A stretch of DNA of 52,918 nt from Gammaproteobacteria bacterium (lineage in GTDB: Bacteria > Pseudomonadota > Gammaproteobacteria > S012-40), in assembly GCA_029883265.1 (NCBI GenBank), contig JAOUJM010000005.1, positions 1-52,918 on the forward strand, read 5' to 3'. Under the pieces are notes generated by a model. It saw only the letters and a program-made list of their open reading frames with translations, was not told where the DNA came from and did no database searches. Shown here piece by piece: positions 37,197 to 47,363 of this stretch. Position 1 is the stretch's first letter; the number at the start of each line of letters is the position of its first letter. The position numbers were made by a program, and so were the translations under genes.

Positions 37197-37682
37197 ATGA
37201 CTGTCTACTCAACCGAAAAACTAATCACTGAGGCCAGACGTTTAGCTGCTGAATATCGCAAGGCAACTGGTAATCCCTTGGGCATTAGCAGTGAAATAGC
37301 CGAATTTGATGCCGCCAATCTACTCGACTTGGAACTACTGAAGGACAAACCTGGTGGTTATGACGCGGTAGGCCGCGGCGAACGTGAAGGTAAACGTATT
37401 CAAATCAAAGGTCGCGCCATTTTTGATGAAACCAAGGGCGGCCAGCGTATTGGGCAAATGAAAACTGACCAGGACTGGGATAGCCTAGTATTAGTGATCA
37501 TGAATGCCGAGTACGAACCTGTGGAAATCTACGAAGCAGATCGTGAAATCGTGGAAAATGCGATTGATGAGCAAAAAAACTCGAATCGTAAGAAGCGTGG
37601 AGCCATGTCATTGGCAAAATTCAAGAAAATTGCCCATCTAGCCTGGACAAGTGAAGCCAAGGATAGCGATAATTCAGCCTAG
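37197..37682 (+). CDS. Unknown protein, possibly PD-(D/E)XK-like fold
   Basis: 161 residues from the ATG at 37197; a TTG 21 bases upstream is less likely. I do not recognise a named family with certainty. The central part reads GGYDAVGRGEREGKRIQIKGRAI: an Asp in a strand-turn and then Q-I-K, a pattern found in the core of PD-(D/E)XK nucleases (with Gln in place of Glu). The C-terminus is helical and Lys-rich (NSNRKKRGAMSLAKFKKIA). It lies 23 bases before a DinG-family helicase and is probably co-transcribed with it. A DNA-related function is inferred from context. Confidence 0.5.
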   Translation: MTVYSTEKLITEARRLAAEYRKATGNPLGISSEIAEFDAANLLDLELLKDKPGGYDAVGRGEREGKRIQIKGRAIFDETKGGQRIGQMKTDQDWDSLVLVIMNAEYEPVEIYEADREIVENAIDEQKNSNRKKRGAMSLAKFKKIAHLAWTSEAKDSDNSA

Positions 37683-37705
37683 ACATTAATAGGCTCTCAA
37701 AATTC

Positions 37706-39643
37706 GTGGATGACATTGACCGGCTACTGGGATCACAGGGCCAACTAGTAGAATTTCTCCCTGGCTTTTCCCCCAGACCCCAACAAATTCAGATGGCGAA
37801 CGTGGTGTTACAGGCGATTCAACACCAGCAGAAAGTCATTTGTGAAGCAGGTACTGGCACGGGAAAAACCATGGCGTATTTGTTACCTGCATTAATTTCG
37901 GGCGCCAAAACCATTATCTCCACAGGTAGCCGCACCTTGCAGGATCAACTCTTTTTTAAAGATTTGCCTTTAGTGCAAAAGGCACTGGGCTCTCCCTTGA
38001 AAGTTGCACTATTAAAAGGCCGCGCAAATTATATTTGTGAATATCGTCTTTATAAACATGAGCAAGTTGGTCGTTTTGTTTCACGCTATGCTGTGCGTGA
38101 TTTTCATAAAATCAAACAATGGTTAAGTGAAACACAAAGCGGCGATATTGCGGAACTAACTGATATTGCCGATCACTCAGAAGTATGGCCGCTGGTAACC
38201 TCGACCAGTGATAACTGTCTTGGCAGTGATTGTGATTATTTTGATACCTGCGCTGTGAATAAAGCCCGTCGAGAAGCCCTAGCTGCTGACCTTGTCATCG
38301 TCAACCACTATTTATTTTTTGCCGACCTTGCGCTTAAAGGTGAAGGTGTTGCGGAATTATTACCGGGGGCACAAAGCATTATTCTAGATGAAGCTCACCA
38401 ACTTCCCGACATTGCCAGCCAATTTTTTAGTGATACCGTTAGCGGTAGACAATTCATTGAGCTTTGCCGCGACACCATTAGCGAAACCGAAGCTGACGCC
38501 TTAGAATCTCGTGATGATGTACATCGACTATGTGATGCTATCATTAACGCATGCAATCAATTGCATCGCGTTTTACCCGCGGTGCCTCACCGTGGCCCTT
38601 GGTTTGATATACAAAACCATGCAGACATTGTTAAACAACTGCAACAGCTTAAACAAAGCATTGAACAGTTTATCGAAGCGTTTGAACCCATTGCTGCAGC
38701 ATCAAGCAGCTTAGAACAATGTTTGCAACGCGCCTTGAGCTTGCAAGCTCGATTAATAAAATTCACAAGCAAGGCAGAAAACAATATTCATTGGTTAGAA
38801 ACACGCAAACATAATTTTTTATTTAACATGACCCCCTTAGATATTGCCACCCTATTTCGTGAAACCACATCGAGCTTTCCTCAAGCTTGGATATTCACCT
38901 CCGCCACCTTATCCGTGAGCGGTGAATTTGATTTTTTTCAACAACGCTTAGGTTTGGAAAACGCTACCACCTATCGCTGGGGCAGTCCTTTCGACTATGT
39001 GAAAAACACGCTACTCTACACGCCGCAATCAATGCCCGAACCGAATAGTGAACATTACATGGACAAACTATTAGAAATTGCTGTGCCAATAATACGTGCT
39101 GCACAAGGCCGTACATTCTTTCTGTTCACCAGCCATCGCGCGTTAAATTTAGCAGCTGAAGCACTTAAACAGGAATTAGCTTTTCCGTTATTAATTCAGG
39201 GTAAACAATCGAAACGCGTATTGCTCAATGAGTTTAAAACCTTAGGCAATGCGGTATTACTTGGAACTGCAAGTTTTTGGGAAGGCGTAGACATTCAAGG
39301 CGAAGCCTTATCTTGCGTTATAATCGACAAATTACCATTCGCTTCGCCAGGAGATCCAGTGTTATCAGCACGATTGCAGCATTTACGTACACAAAAACTC
39401 GATCCGTTTAAAAGCTATCAATTACCACAAGCAGTTATTAGTTTGCAGCAAGGCGTGGGGCGTTTAATTCGCACAGAACAAGATAGCGGTGTTTTAGTCA
39501 TTTGTGATCCACGACTCAACACCAAAGCTTATGGCAAACAGTTCTTAACTAGTTTACCACCCATGCCGAAAACCTCAGAGATTGAGGACATCAAACAATT
39601 TTTTCAGCAAAGGACAGCGACTCTTGAACATTCTTGCCATTGA
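37706..39643 (+). CDS. ATP-dependent DNA helicase of the DinG/YoaA family
   Basis: 645 residues from GTG 37706. Superfamily 2 helicase motifs: I AGTGTGKTMAYLLPA, II ILDEAHQ, and VI QGVGRLIRTEQDSG. The Fe-S cluster cysteines are ICEY (about 111) and C-x4/5-C-x5-C in DNCLGSDCDYFDTC. This is the XPD-like layout of YoaA, which unwinds 5-prime to 3-prime and helps with replication repair. It is followed by tsaB with a 20-base overlap. Confidence 0.92.
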   Translation: MDDIDRLLGSQGQLVEFLPGFSPRPQQIQMANVVLQAIQHQQKVICEAGTGTGKTMAYLLPALISGAKTIISTGSRTLQDQLFFKDLPLVQKALGSPLKVALLKGRANYICEYRLYKHEQVGRFVSRYAVRDFHKIKQWLSETQSGDIAELTDIADHSEVWPLVTSTSDNCLGSDCDYFDTCAVNKARREALAADLVIVNHYLFFADLALKGEGVAELLPGAQSIILDEAHQLPDIASQFFSDTVSGRQFIELCRDTISETEADALESRDDVHRLCDAIINACNQLHRVLPAVPHRGPWFDIQNHADIVKQLQQLKQSIEQFIEAFEPIAAASSSLEQCLQRALSLQARLIKFTSKAENNIHWLETRKHNFLFNMTPLDIATLFRETTSSFPQAWIFTSATLSVSGEFDFFQQRLGLENATTYRWGSPFDYVKNTLLYTPQSMPEPNSEHYMDKLLEIAVPIIRAAQGRTFFLFTSHRALNLAAEALKQELAFPLLIQGKQSKRVLLNEFKTLGNAVLLGTASFWEGVDIQGEALSCVIIDKLPFASPGDPVLSARLQHLRTQKLDPFKSYQLPQAVISLQQGVGRLIRTEQDSGVLVICDPRLNTKAYGKQFLTSLPPMPKTSEIEDIKQFFQQRTATLEHSCH

Positions 39644-40301
39644 TACCTCGACCGAAGCCTGTTCAGCAGCGATTTGGATTGATGGTGCCTGTCGTAGCCA
39701 ATATGCCCTAACACCGCAAGGGCACTCGGAACGCATCCTTCCGATGTGTGATGAATTATTGGCTGAAGCTGGCATGAGCCTAGAACAAATGGATTGTTTA
39801 GCATTTGGACGAGGCCCCGGCTCCTTTACCGGAATCCGTGTGGGAACTGCTGTTATACAAGGCATCGCATTTGCCGTTGACCGACCGGTTGTCGCTGTAT
39901 CCTCCCTACGAGCATTGGCGCAGAATGCTTTTTCCCAATGGGGCCACAAAAATATTGCCGCTGCAATCGATGCTCGTATGAATGAAGTTTATTGGGGTCT
40001 ATATCAACTGGATGAATACAGCATTATGCAACTCGTTGGCGAAGAACGGCTTTCCCCTCCCGAGCAAGTAACACTTCCACAAACTCAAATCTTTGGCGCT
40101 GGCAGTGCCTGGGCCAGTTATACACAAACCCTACAAACATCTTTAGGCTCCAAATTAGATGCTTTCAATGCTGAATGTTATCCCACTGCGTCAAGTATCG
40201 CCTTGATTGCAGAGAAAGAATTCAGCTTGGGACACGCCCAATCCGTGGAAGCTATCCAGCCCGTTTATCTTCGAGATCGGGTTGCCCAAGCAAAAGTCTA
40301 A
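39624..40301 (+). CDS. tsaB: tRNA threonylcarbamoyladenosine biosynthesis protein TsaB
   Basis: 225 residues from TTG 39624, which has AAAGGA upstream and places the family N-terminus (LNILAIDTSTEACSAAIW) at the start; an upstream in-frame start at 39582 would lie inside the helicase gene. Motifs ALTPQGHSERILPM and FGRGPGSFTGIRVGTAV are typical. TsaB is the dimerisation partner of TsaD in t6A synthesis and lacks the metal-binding His of TsaD. It overlaps the helicase gene by 20 bases, a common arrangement in gammaproteobacteria with YoaA. Confidence 0.94.
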   Translation: MNILAIDTSTEACSAAIWIDGACRSQYALTPQGHSERILPMCDELLAEAGMSLEQMDCLAFGRGPGSFTGIRVGTAVIQGIAFAVDRPVVAVSSLRALAQNAFSQWGHKNIAAAIDARMNEVYWGLYQLDEYSIMQLVGEERLSPPEQVTLPQTQIFGAGSAWASYTQTLQTSLGSKLDAFNAECYPTASSIALIAEKEFSLGHAQSVEAIQPVYLRDRVAQAKV

Positions 40302-40353
40302 TTTTTTCTTTGATTTGCATATCTTTAGCGCCACCCTATGGTAAAATGCCACG

Positions 40354-41559
40354 ATGAAAAGGTTTTTGCTCTTTTTTTACTCAGTTGTTCTCACCAGCAT
40401 GATTGCTGGTTTCTCTGCATGCACCAAGAACATCCAACAACCTATTGTTTTTCATAGTGATATTGCGCCAGCCAGTGCCGTATCCATTCGCTCTCGTCTG
40501 GATGAGCATGCGCTGGAAAGCACTGACCGCATTATTATTCTCGCAAAGACCAAAATTAAACAATTGGAGTTGAGTGACCGGGTTATTGAAAACGTGGATT
40601 GGAATAGTAGCGAAATGCTGGAAGTTCAGTTTAAAAAGTCCACTTTGAAAAATATCATCTTCCATGGTTCAAACTTGCAAAAAGCCGATTTTCGAGATGC
40701 TTACTTGGAAGCGGTGGATTTTACTGCCGTTGATTTACGTGAAGCCCGTTTTGATAATGCGCATTTAGTCGAAGTGACGTTTAATCAAACCCAGTTGCAA
40801 GAAGCTTTCATGTCACGGGTTCGTTGCGAACGCTGTAAGATTATTAATTCCAACCTACAAAATGCCATGCTGTCCGAAGCTTGGCTAGAATCGACAAAAG
40901 TGAATAACAGCAATCTTAGCAACAGCAATCTCGACCGCTTGTTTGCTCGCAATTCTGAATTCAAGAACAATAATTTTATTACTGCCAGTCTTAATCAAGT
41001 TCAGATTGAGCGCTGTGATTTTGAACGCAGTAATCTTTCGCGTAGTAAAATGAATGAAGCCATTATTCGTGATTCATTTTTTCGTCTTGTCGATTTTAGT
41101 TATTCTTCCGGGTTTAAAGCACAATTTGATAATACAATATTAACCGCATCCAATTTTGAACAAGCGGATTTTAGCGAAGCTATTTTTCATAAAAGTGATT
41201 TACGTGAAGTTAAATTTATAGAAACCCGCTTAATCAAAACCAATTTCAGTGACTCAAATCTCGAATTACTCGTCGCCGATTGGGCTAATATGGATCAAGC
41301 CAGTTTTCAAAACTCTAACTTAAAAAAATCTAGTTTTAAACGTGCCTCACTTAAAGAAGCAAACCTTGAAAATGCCATTCTTCGCTGGAGCGTGTTTGTC
41401 ATGGCTGATTTAACCGAAGCCAATCTCCGTCTCGCCAATGTTCATCGCATGGACTTACATGGGAGCAATGTTAAAAACACGGATTTCCGTGCGACCAAAA
41501 ACTTTGATACCGTGCTTGGTTTTAATAAAGCAAAAAATATTCATCAAGCCCGATTTTAA
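40354..41559 (+). CDS. Exported pentapeptide-repeat protein
   Basis: 401 residues. The leader (MKRFLLFFYSVVLTSMIAGF) ends near SACTK, an atypical lipobox with Phe at -3, so lipidation is possible but not certain. From about residue 75 to 385 the chain is built of pentapeptide repeats A/N-x-L/F-x-x (for example ADFRDAYLEAVDFTAVDL, NLSNSNLDRLF), forming a right-handed quadrilateral beta-helix. Pentapeptide-repeat proteins often act as scaffolds or bind DNA gyrase in the cytoplasm; an exported one suggests an envelope role. Confidence 0.85.
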   Translation: MKRFLLFFYSVVLTSMIAGFSACTKNIQQPIVFHSDIAPASAVSIRSRLDEHALESTDRIIILAKTKIKQLELSDRVIENVDWNSSEMLEVQFKKSTLKNIIFHGSNLQKADFRDAYLEAVDFTAVDLREARFDNAHLVEVTFNQTQLQEAFMSRVRCERCKIINSNLQNAMLSEAWLESTKVNNSNLSNSNLDRLFARNSEFKNNNFITASLNQVQIERCDFERSNLSRSKMNEAIIRDSFFRLVDFSYSSGFKAQFDNTILTASNFEQADFSEAIFHKSDLREVKFIETRLIKTNFSDSNLELLVADWANMDQASFQNSNLKKSSFKRASLKEANLENAILRWSVFVMADLTEANLRLANVHRMDLHGSNVKNTDFRATKNFDTVLGFNKAKNIHQARF

Positions 41560-41712
41560 ATTTACGGTTTCTCACTCAATTCTTTGGTTTAAAACACTAG
41601 ACAAAAGCTATTTTTTGCTTATAGTAGTGGACAAGTGGCAAAAAACTGCAGCTTACGGCAAGTATTCTGCATTTAGCTGAAAATCAATGCCTTAGTACCT
41701 TGAGTGTGTAAT

Positions 41713-42009
41713 ATGTCGATAAAACCGACAAATGAACTGGGAAATAAAGCTTTAATTCCTGCAAACACTACGAAAGCCAAGCATTCCTACCCTAGGTTTG
41801 AGTTGCCACTCAAGCTTTCCCAAGCAAAAAAACCTCAAATTCAATCTGGCAAGTTTTCACCACAGTTGAATCACCGTACACTAGAGGCAAAACCTGCCAC
41901 GCCTTTACCGATGCAAGTGCAGCAAGCTCTTGGTGCCTATCAAAGTCATGATGTTTTTTCTGCTCAAGAACGCTTACGCGGATTTAATACCATTGACACA
42001 TTTGCTTAA
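41713..42009 (+). CDS. Small unknown protein
   Basis: 98 residues from the ATG at 41713; a start 9 bases upstream is possible. The N-terminal part is low-complexity and Lys/Pro-rich. The C-terminal helix reads ALGAYQSHDVFSAQERLRGF and ends NTIDTFA, a pattern seen in small uncharacterised gammaproteobacterial proteins. No function can be given. It ends 6 bases before the convergent T6SS regulator. Confidence 0.5.
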   Translation: MSIKPTNELGNKALIPANTTKAKHSYPRFELPLKLSQAKKPQIQSGKFSPQLNHRTLEAKPATPLPMQVQQALGAYQSHDVFSAQERLRGFNTIDTFA

Positions 42010-42015
42010 TGGAAT

Positions 42016-43653
42016 CTATTGTTTGCTAATGCGATAACGATTGATCTTCTCAATCAGAGTGCGACGGGCAACTAACAAAGCTTCAGCAGTTTTCGATTGA
42101 TTCCACTGGTTTTCTTTGAGTTTTTCCTCGATTACTTCAGCTTCAAAGTGTTCAACCAACGATTTTAAACTGCCACGCAATTTTCTCGCCACAGCCTTGT
42201 GATGGGTTTTGTTATTATTACGGCGATCAAATATTTCTTCTGGCAAGAACTCTACAATGATATTGCTATTGTCTTCGCACAATAATACCGCTCGCTCCAC
42301 AATATTTCGCAACTCTCGAATATTGCCGGGATAGTGATATTGCGACAACAAGTCTAATACCTTGGGCGAAAGACCCAGTACTTGTTTTTGATATTTCTCA
42401 ATAAAATTGTCCATGAAATATTTAATCAATGCTGGTAAGTCTTCTTTGCGTTCTCTCAAGGCAGGTAAATCGATTGGAAAGATTGATAATCGGTAATACA
42501 AATCTTCTCGAAACTTGCCTTCAGTCACATCTTGTTTCAAGTTTTTATGCGTGGCTGCGACAACTCTTACATTCACTTTTTTTGTTTGAGTGGACCCCAA
42601 TGGGCGTATTTCTTTTTCTTGTAATACTCTCAGTAGTTTTGCTTGAAGTGACAGTGGCATATCGCCAATCTCATCGAGAAATAATGTGCCACCATCCGCT
42701 AGTTCAAACAAACCTTTTTTATCAGTGTTTGCACCACTAAATGCACCCTTTTTATAGCCGAATAACTCACTTTCTAAAAGATTTTCGGGCAGTGCGGCAC
42801 AATTTTGCGCGACAAATTCTTTAGTTTTACGATGGCTATTAAAATGAATGGCTTGTGCTATCAACTCTTTGCCAGTACCGGTTTCACCTCGCACTAACAC
42901 TGTAGCGTCGGAATTAACAACTTTACGCATTAAATTGAAAACGCTTTGCATTGCAGATCCGTCACCTACAATTTGTGAAAAATCAAAACTTCCTTCGATT
43001 TTTTCTCTAAGGCGTTTGTTCTCTTCTTCTAATGCCTCATTTGTTTGATTAAGCACGGCAATTAGACGCTCATTTTCTTTTTTTAATTGCATGTTCACTA
43101 TTACAACAGCGGCTTGTGCAGCAAAACCTATGGCCAATTGTTCGCATGATGGACTAAAGTCGATGACACGGGTTTTATTTTGATTTTGTGCATTCAATAG
43201 CTGAAGTACGCCAACAATAAAACCCTGATGATCGACCATAGGCACTGTCATTAAGGACTGTGTCTCATAGCCAGTTAAACGATCAAATTCATACAGATTA
43301 CTAAAATCGAAGCCAGAATAGGCATAGATATCATCAATAGAAATAATTTCCCCCGTATAGGCGCAATGCACGGCAACATTACTGTCATTGCGCGAACCAT
43401 TGATATTCAGAGGAATCGTTTGATAATCGTTGCGTCGTGCTTCCAAGTGTTCACAATAGAATGCTTCAATATTAAGACCACTTTTGGTTCCATCTAACAA
43501 AGCAATCAACGCTGCATCGGCACGGGTTAATTCACAAACCGTTTTAAGAATCCTATCCAGCAATTGAGGCAAATGGCTTTCCGCAGCCATATCGATCGAC
43601 GCGGACAGCAGCTCCTCTATCACTGAAATAGGATTCTTTATTTGCAGTTGCAC
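42016..43653 (-). CDS. GAF-AAA+-Fis sigma-54-dependent activator linked to T6SS
   Basis: 545 residues. GAF domain (about 25-190); AAA+ domain with Walker [10 protein letters not shown], the sigma-54 loop written GAFSGA in place of GAFTGA, Walker [13 protein letters not shown] and the VAATHKNLK segment; C-terminal Fis-type helix-turn-helix (about 500-545, [21 protein letters not shown]). No receiver is present, so GAF ligand binding probably controls activity. It starts 6 bases after tssH, so it is co-transcribed and probably activates the T6SS genes via sigma-54 (VasH-like). I found no convincing sigma-54 promoter inside the window. Confidence 0.9.
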   Translation of the reverse strand: MQLQIKNPISVIEELLSASIDMAAESHLPQLLDRILKTVCELTRADAALIALLDGTKSGLNIEAFYCEHLEARRNDYQTIPLNINGSRNDSNVAVHCAYTGEIISIDDIYAYSGFDFSNLYEFDRLTGYETQSLMTVPMVDHQGFIVGVLQLLNAQNQNKTRVIDFSPSCEQLAIGFAAQAAVVIVNMQLKKENERLIAVLNQTNEALEEENKRLREKIEGSFDFSQIVGDGSAMQSVFNLMRKVVNSDATVLVRGETGTGKELIAQAIHFNSHRKTKEFVAQNCAALPENLLESELFGYKKGAFSGANTDKKGLFELADGGTLFLDEIGDMPLSLQAKLLRVLQEKEIRPLGSTQTKKVNVRVVAATHKNLKQDVTEGKFREDLYYRLSIFPIDLPALRERKEDLPALIKYFMDNFIEKYQKQVLGLSPKVLDLLSQYHYPGNIRELRNIVERAVLLCEDNSNIIVEFLPEEIFDRRNNNKTHHKAVARKLRGSLKSLVEHFEAEVIEEKLKENQWNQSKTAEALLVARRTLIEKINRYRISKQ

Positions 43654-43659
43654 CTTGGA

Positions 43660-46332
43660 TTATCCTTGGTGAAAATTATAAGTGAAATTACCATCCTCAG
43701 CTAAGCCGATACTAAACGTGTTTGCTTTGGTCTCTTCAGCCATACCTTGTAAAATTTCATTGGCAATTCGCGGCAAAATAGTATTATTGACAATATAATC
43801 GATATTACGCGCACCGGTTTCCACTTCGGTACACCGTTGAGCAATTTGTTGTACCACAGCATCATCGTATAATAAATTGATTTTTTGATTCTGCATCATG
43901 AGCTTCACTAGTTTGTTTAATTTGATGCGAACAATATCTGCCATGGCTGATTTTTGAATAGGAATAAACGGCACAATTTCCATACGTGCTAACAATGCCG
44001 GTTTAAAATGATGGCTGAGCACCGGTCGAATAGCTTCGCTGATTTCGGCCAGTGTTGGTAAATCATTTTCATCCGAACACATTTCAGTAATAATATCTGA
44101 TGCAAGATTACTGGTTAACATGACAATCGTATTTTTAAAATCAATGACTCGTCCTTCACCATCGGACAACACACCTTTATCAAATACTTGATAAAATAGA
44201 TTCATAACTTCGAGATCTGCTTTTTCTACTTCATCCAGAAGCACAACTGAATAGGGACGCTGGCGCACGGCTTCGGTTAACACACCGCCTTCGCCATAAC
44301 CAACATAACCAGGAGGTGAACCGACTAAACGGGAAACCGTGTGTTTCTCCTGAAACTCAGACATGTTAATGGAACAAATAAAGCGCTCGCCACCAAATAG
44401 TAAATCGGCTAGTGCTAAACCAGTTTCTGTCTTACCAACCCCGCTGGGACCAACCAATAGAAACACGCCTAGTGGTGTATGAGGATTATTGAGACCAGCT
44501 TTGGAGGCTTTGATGCGTTCTGAAATCGTATGAATCGCAAAGCCTTGACCTTTAATGCGATTCTCAATATTTTGTTGAAAATGTAAAACGGCGTTGGCTT
44601 CATCACGAATCATATCGCCAACAGGAATACCGGTCCAATCGGAAACAACTTTTCCTACGGTATCGGGCGTCACTTCATAATCAATCAAGGCATTACCTTG
44701 CTGCAATTCCGCCAGGCTTTTTTCCACTGTGCTTAGCTCATTCTTTAGATCATTAATCGCTGCGTCTGAGAGTTGAACTGGCGCTTCTTCAGATTCGGTA
44801 TCTACGTCAGTCTTCGTATTATCGCCTGCGATTTGTTTACGCAATGCCAATAGTTGATCAACAAGTTCCTTTTCTGCTTTCCATTGTTCCATTATAGTAT
44901 TGGTTTCAGATTCAATATCCTGTAAAGCAGCTTTGATCTCATCAATGCGCCCTTCTATTTCCAGATTAGCGCTGCTTTTATCTCGCTCGATTGCATTCAG
45001 TTCGCGTTCTAATGCGGCTCGATCTTTTTCCAAAGCATTAACACGATCAGGTTTGGAGCTTAAACTGATTTTTACCCGAGCACAGGCCGTATCCATTAAA
45101 TCAACTGACTTATCGGGCAATTGACGTCCGGAGATATAACGTTCGGCTAATTCTGCGGTTGCCACAACAGCATCATCACGAATATAAACATCATGTGCTT
45201 TTTCATAGTTTTCGCGAAGTCCACGCATAATGAGAACCGCATTATCAATATCAGGTTCTTCTACTTTAACCAATTGAAAGCGTCGCGCTAACGCGGCATC
45301 TTTTTCAAAATACTTTTTGTATTCCGACCAAGTGGTCGCAGCTACTGTACGAAGTTCACCCCGCGCCAAAGCAGGTTTTAATAAATTAGCAGCATCGCCA
45401 CCACCGGCCGCGCCACCGGCACCGATTAAGGTATGTGCTTCATCGATAAAAAGAATAATGGGCTTGGGTGATGATTTGACTTCAGTAATCACTGCATTCA
45501 AACGTTGTTCAAATTGCCCTTTAACGCTGGCACCTGCCTGTAATAAACCTAAATCCAAACTATATAACTCAACATTGCTTAACACATCGGGTACATCGTT
45601 TTGCACAATTTTTAGTGCCAACCCTTCGACAACAGCCGTCTTACCTACACCGGGTTCACCGACGACTATTGGATTATTTTTACGACGCCTGGCCAGAATA
45701 TCAACCATTTGCCGTATCTCGCGTTCACGACCAAATACCGGGTCAATTTCACCACGGCGTGCTTGCTCGGTGAAATTAATGGCGAATTGATTTAATGCAT
45801 CAAGTGACCCATCACCTTTGCTAGGCGTTTTACCTGCGTCAGATGTAATTTTTTCTTCTTCTACCGAATCCGTCACTAAGGAAAGTAATTTCTGCTTAAT
45901 TTCCTCTGCCGGCAGGTTTTTAAAATCATCATAATACTCATCCAAAGCATAGCGGTTTAATCGTCCTAGCAAGGTCACAAAAATATGTCCAGAACGCAAC
46001 GCGGTTTGCTCCAATTCGACCGAAGCAAACAACCAGGCTTCCTCCAATAAATCCATTAACAAGCGTGAAAAAACCGGCTTACGTGTATTTCCGGATGGAG
46101 CGTTCTCGATAATTCTTTGTAATTGACGTTTTAATTGCGCAACATCACATTCATAACTTTTAAGAATTGCAACCACGTCACCATCATCATGTTCCATGCA
46201 TTGTAAAAGAAAATGTTCAACGGTTACTTCATACTGGCTCTTACTTACACAAACGCCTGCTGCTTGCTCTAAAATCTGTTTGCTATAATTGTTGAGCTTT
46301 CCAATTAATGCACGAATATCTAAATTTGCCAT
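43660..46332 (-). CDS. tssH: T6SS ATPase ClpV/TssH
   Basis: 890 residues from the ATG at 46332, preceded by GGGAGG; a longer start at 46401 is not needed. The N-terminal Clp domain (MANLDIRALIGKLNNYSKQ) is that of ClpV; AAA1 has GEPGVGKTAVVEG, a coiled M-domain lies near 430-530, and AAA2 has GPSGVGKTETGLALADLL, DEVEKADLEV and SNLASDII. ClpV disassembles the contracted TssB/C sheath using ATP. It lies 14 bases after tssG. Confidence 0.97.
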   Translation of the reverse strand: MANLDIRALIGKLNNYSKQILEQAAGVCVSKSQYEVTVEHFLLQCMEHDDGDVVAILKSYECDVAQLKRQLQRIIENAPSGNTRKPVFSRLLMDLLEEAWLFASVELEQTALRSGHIFVTLLGRLNRYALDEYYDDFKNLPAEEIKQKLLSLVTDSVEEEKITSDAGKTPSKGDGSLDALNQFAINFTEQARRGEIDPVFGREREIRQMVDILARRRKNNPIVVGEPGVGKTAVVEGLALKIVQNDVPDVLSNVELYSLDLGLLQAGASVKGQFEQRLNAVITEVKSSPKPIILFIDEAHTLIGAGGAAGGGDAANLLKPALARGELRTVAATTWSEYKKYFEKDAALARRFQLVKVEEPDIDNAVLIMRGLRENYEKAHDVYIRDDAVVATAELAERYISGRQLPDKSVDLMDTACARVKISLSSKPDRVNALEKDRAALERELNAIERDKSSANLEIEGRIDEIKAALQDIESETNTIMEQWKAEKELVDQLLALRKQIAGDNTKTDVDTESEEAPVQLSDAAINDLKNELSTVEKSLAELQQGNALIDYEVTPDTVGKVVSDWTGIPVGDMIRDEANAVLHFQQNIENRIKGQGFAIHTISERIKASKAGLNNPHTPLGVFLLVGPSGVGKTETGLALADLLFGGERFICSINMSEFQEKHTVSRLVGSPPGYVGYGEGGVLTEAVRQRPYSVVLLDEVEKADLEVMNLFYQVFDKGVLSDGEGRVIDFKNTIVMLTSNLASDIITEMCSDENDLPTLAEISEAIRPVLSHHFKPALLARMEIVPFIPIQKSAMADIVRIKLNKLVKLMMQNQKINLLYDDAVVQQIAQRCTEVETGARNIDYIVNNTILPRIANEILQGMAEETKANTFSIGLAEDGNFTYNFHQG

Positions 46333-46346
46333 GTTGCCTCCCAAAG

Positions 46347-47363
46347 TTAAACGGCTGATTGCCGAACATGATGATAATGCTGTTGCGGTTTGCCCAACCA
46401 TGTTGTTCGGCCTAATGATTGACCGGCATGTCCCAACTGAATTTTTGGCACATGTCTAACATCAATCTTTAGCTGAAAATCAAAATCCAAATGATCGACT
46501 AATGCTAGGCGTACTAATTCTCTGACTGCGACATAATCTTTTTCGCCCGGCAAAAGATTACAATAATGTGAATAACTGATTGGGCCTATGTGTATAGTAA
46601 ATCGACTGGCAACATCTCGTACTTTTCGGCCGAGAAATGCGCTGTCATTTAATATCGTGTTATTGAGCCCTAGTTGCGTGCGCAAAGCTTTATCGATAGT
46701 TACATTTTGCACCACAAATTCTTCGATGCGAGTGTGCAACCCCCCCAAATAGGATTGGATAATTTTCTCCAAAGATTCACGCGAACGCACACGCTGACTA
46801 AAATGACTCATCAGTGGCAATAATCGTTTCCATTCAATCGATGATTGACTTGATGTACGCAACCCTCTCAGGCCGGCAAATGCAAAAAGAAATTCAGAGA
46901 AATGATCCTGTGCATCACCTTGGTAATGAACATAATATCGATATTTTTCCCACGCTCGATAAACAAATGATACATAACGATGGTGAAACAAATCGAGAAA
47001 ATGTCGAATCGTATTATCTTCATCATTGACACCAATAACCTGTTCAGTGAAAGGTGCTGGCAAAGGTGACGATGGGCCGTATAAACCGAGAAAATTCACT
47101 GTGAACAGTAAAGGTGGAAACTGTGCGTCAATTTCATTTTGAGTGCGTTCAATTGCTGCAATATCGGAAACCGGAAACGCTAAACTCGCATGCGCACGAA
47201 AACAGGCCATTTCACTACTAAAAGGACCTTTCCCACCCACATGAGGCTGGTTCGGAAAATGTTTCTGCAATCGATAAACCGCTTGAAAAAAGGTATTTCG
47301 TTGACCTTTTTTCTGAATTTCATCGATTACAGCAATGTCTGCATACCTGTCAGCGGTTCCCAC
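46347..47363 (-). CDS. tssG: T6SS baseplate protein TssG
   Basis: 338 residues from GTG 47363. Upstream is GGAG about ten bases away, and no later in-frame ATG/GTG fits the TssG N-terminus (GQRNTFFQAVYRLQKHF). Motifs SLAFPVSDI and FTVNFLGLYGPSSPLP are typical. TssG binds TssF and the sheath base in the baseplate wedge. It overlaps tssF by 37 bases. Confidence 0.92.
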   Translation of the reverse strand: MGTADRYADIAVIDEIQKKGQRNTFFQAVYRLQKHFPNQPHVGGKGPFSSEMACFRAHASLAFPVSDIAAIERTQNEIDAQFPPLLFTVNFLGLYGPSSPLPAPFTEQVIGVNDEDNTIRHFLDLFHHRYVSFVYRAWEKYRYYVHYQGDAQDHFSEFLFAFAGLRGLRTSSQSSIEWKRLLPLMSHFSQRVRSRESLEKIIQSYLGGLHTRIEEFVVQNVTIDKALRTQLGLNNTILNDSAFLGRKVRDVASRFTIHIGPISYSHYCNLLPGEKDYVAVRELVRLALVDHLDFDFQLKIDVRHVPKIQLGHAGQSLGRTTWLGKPQQHYHHVRQSAV

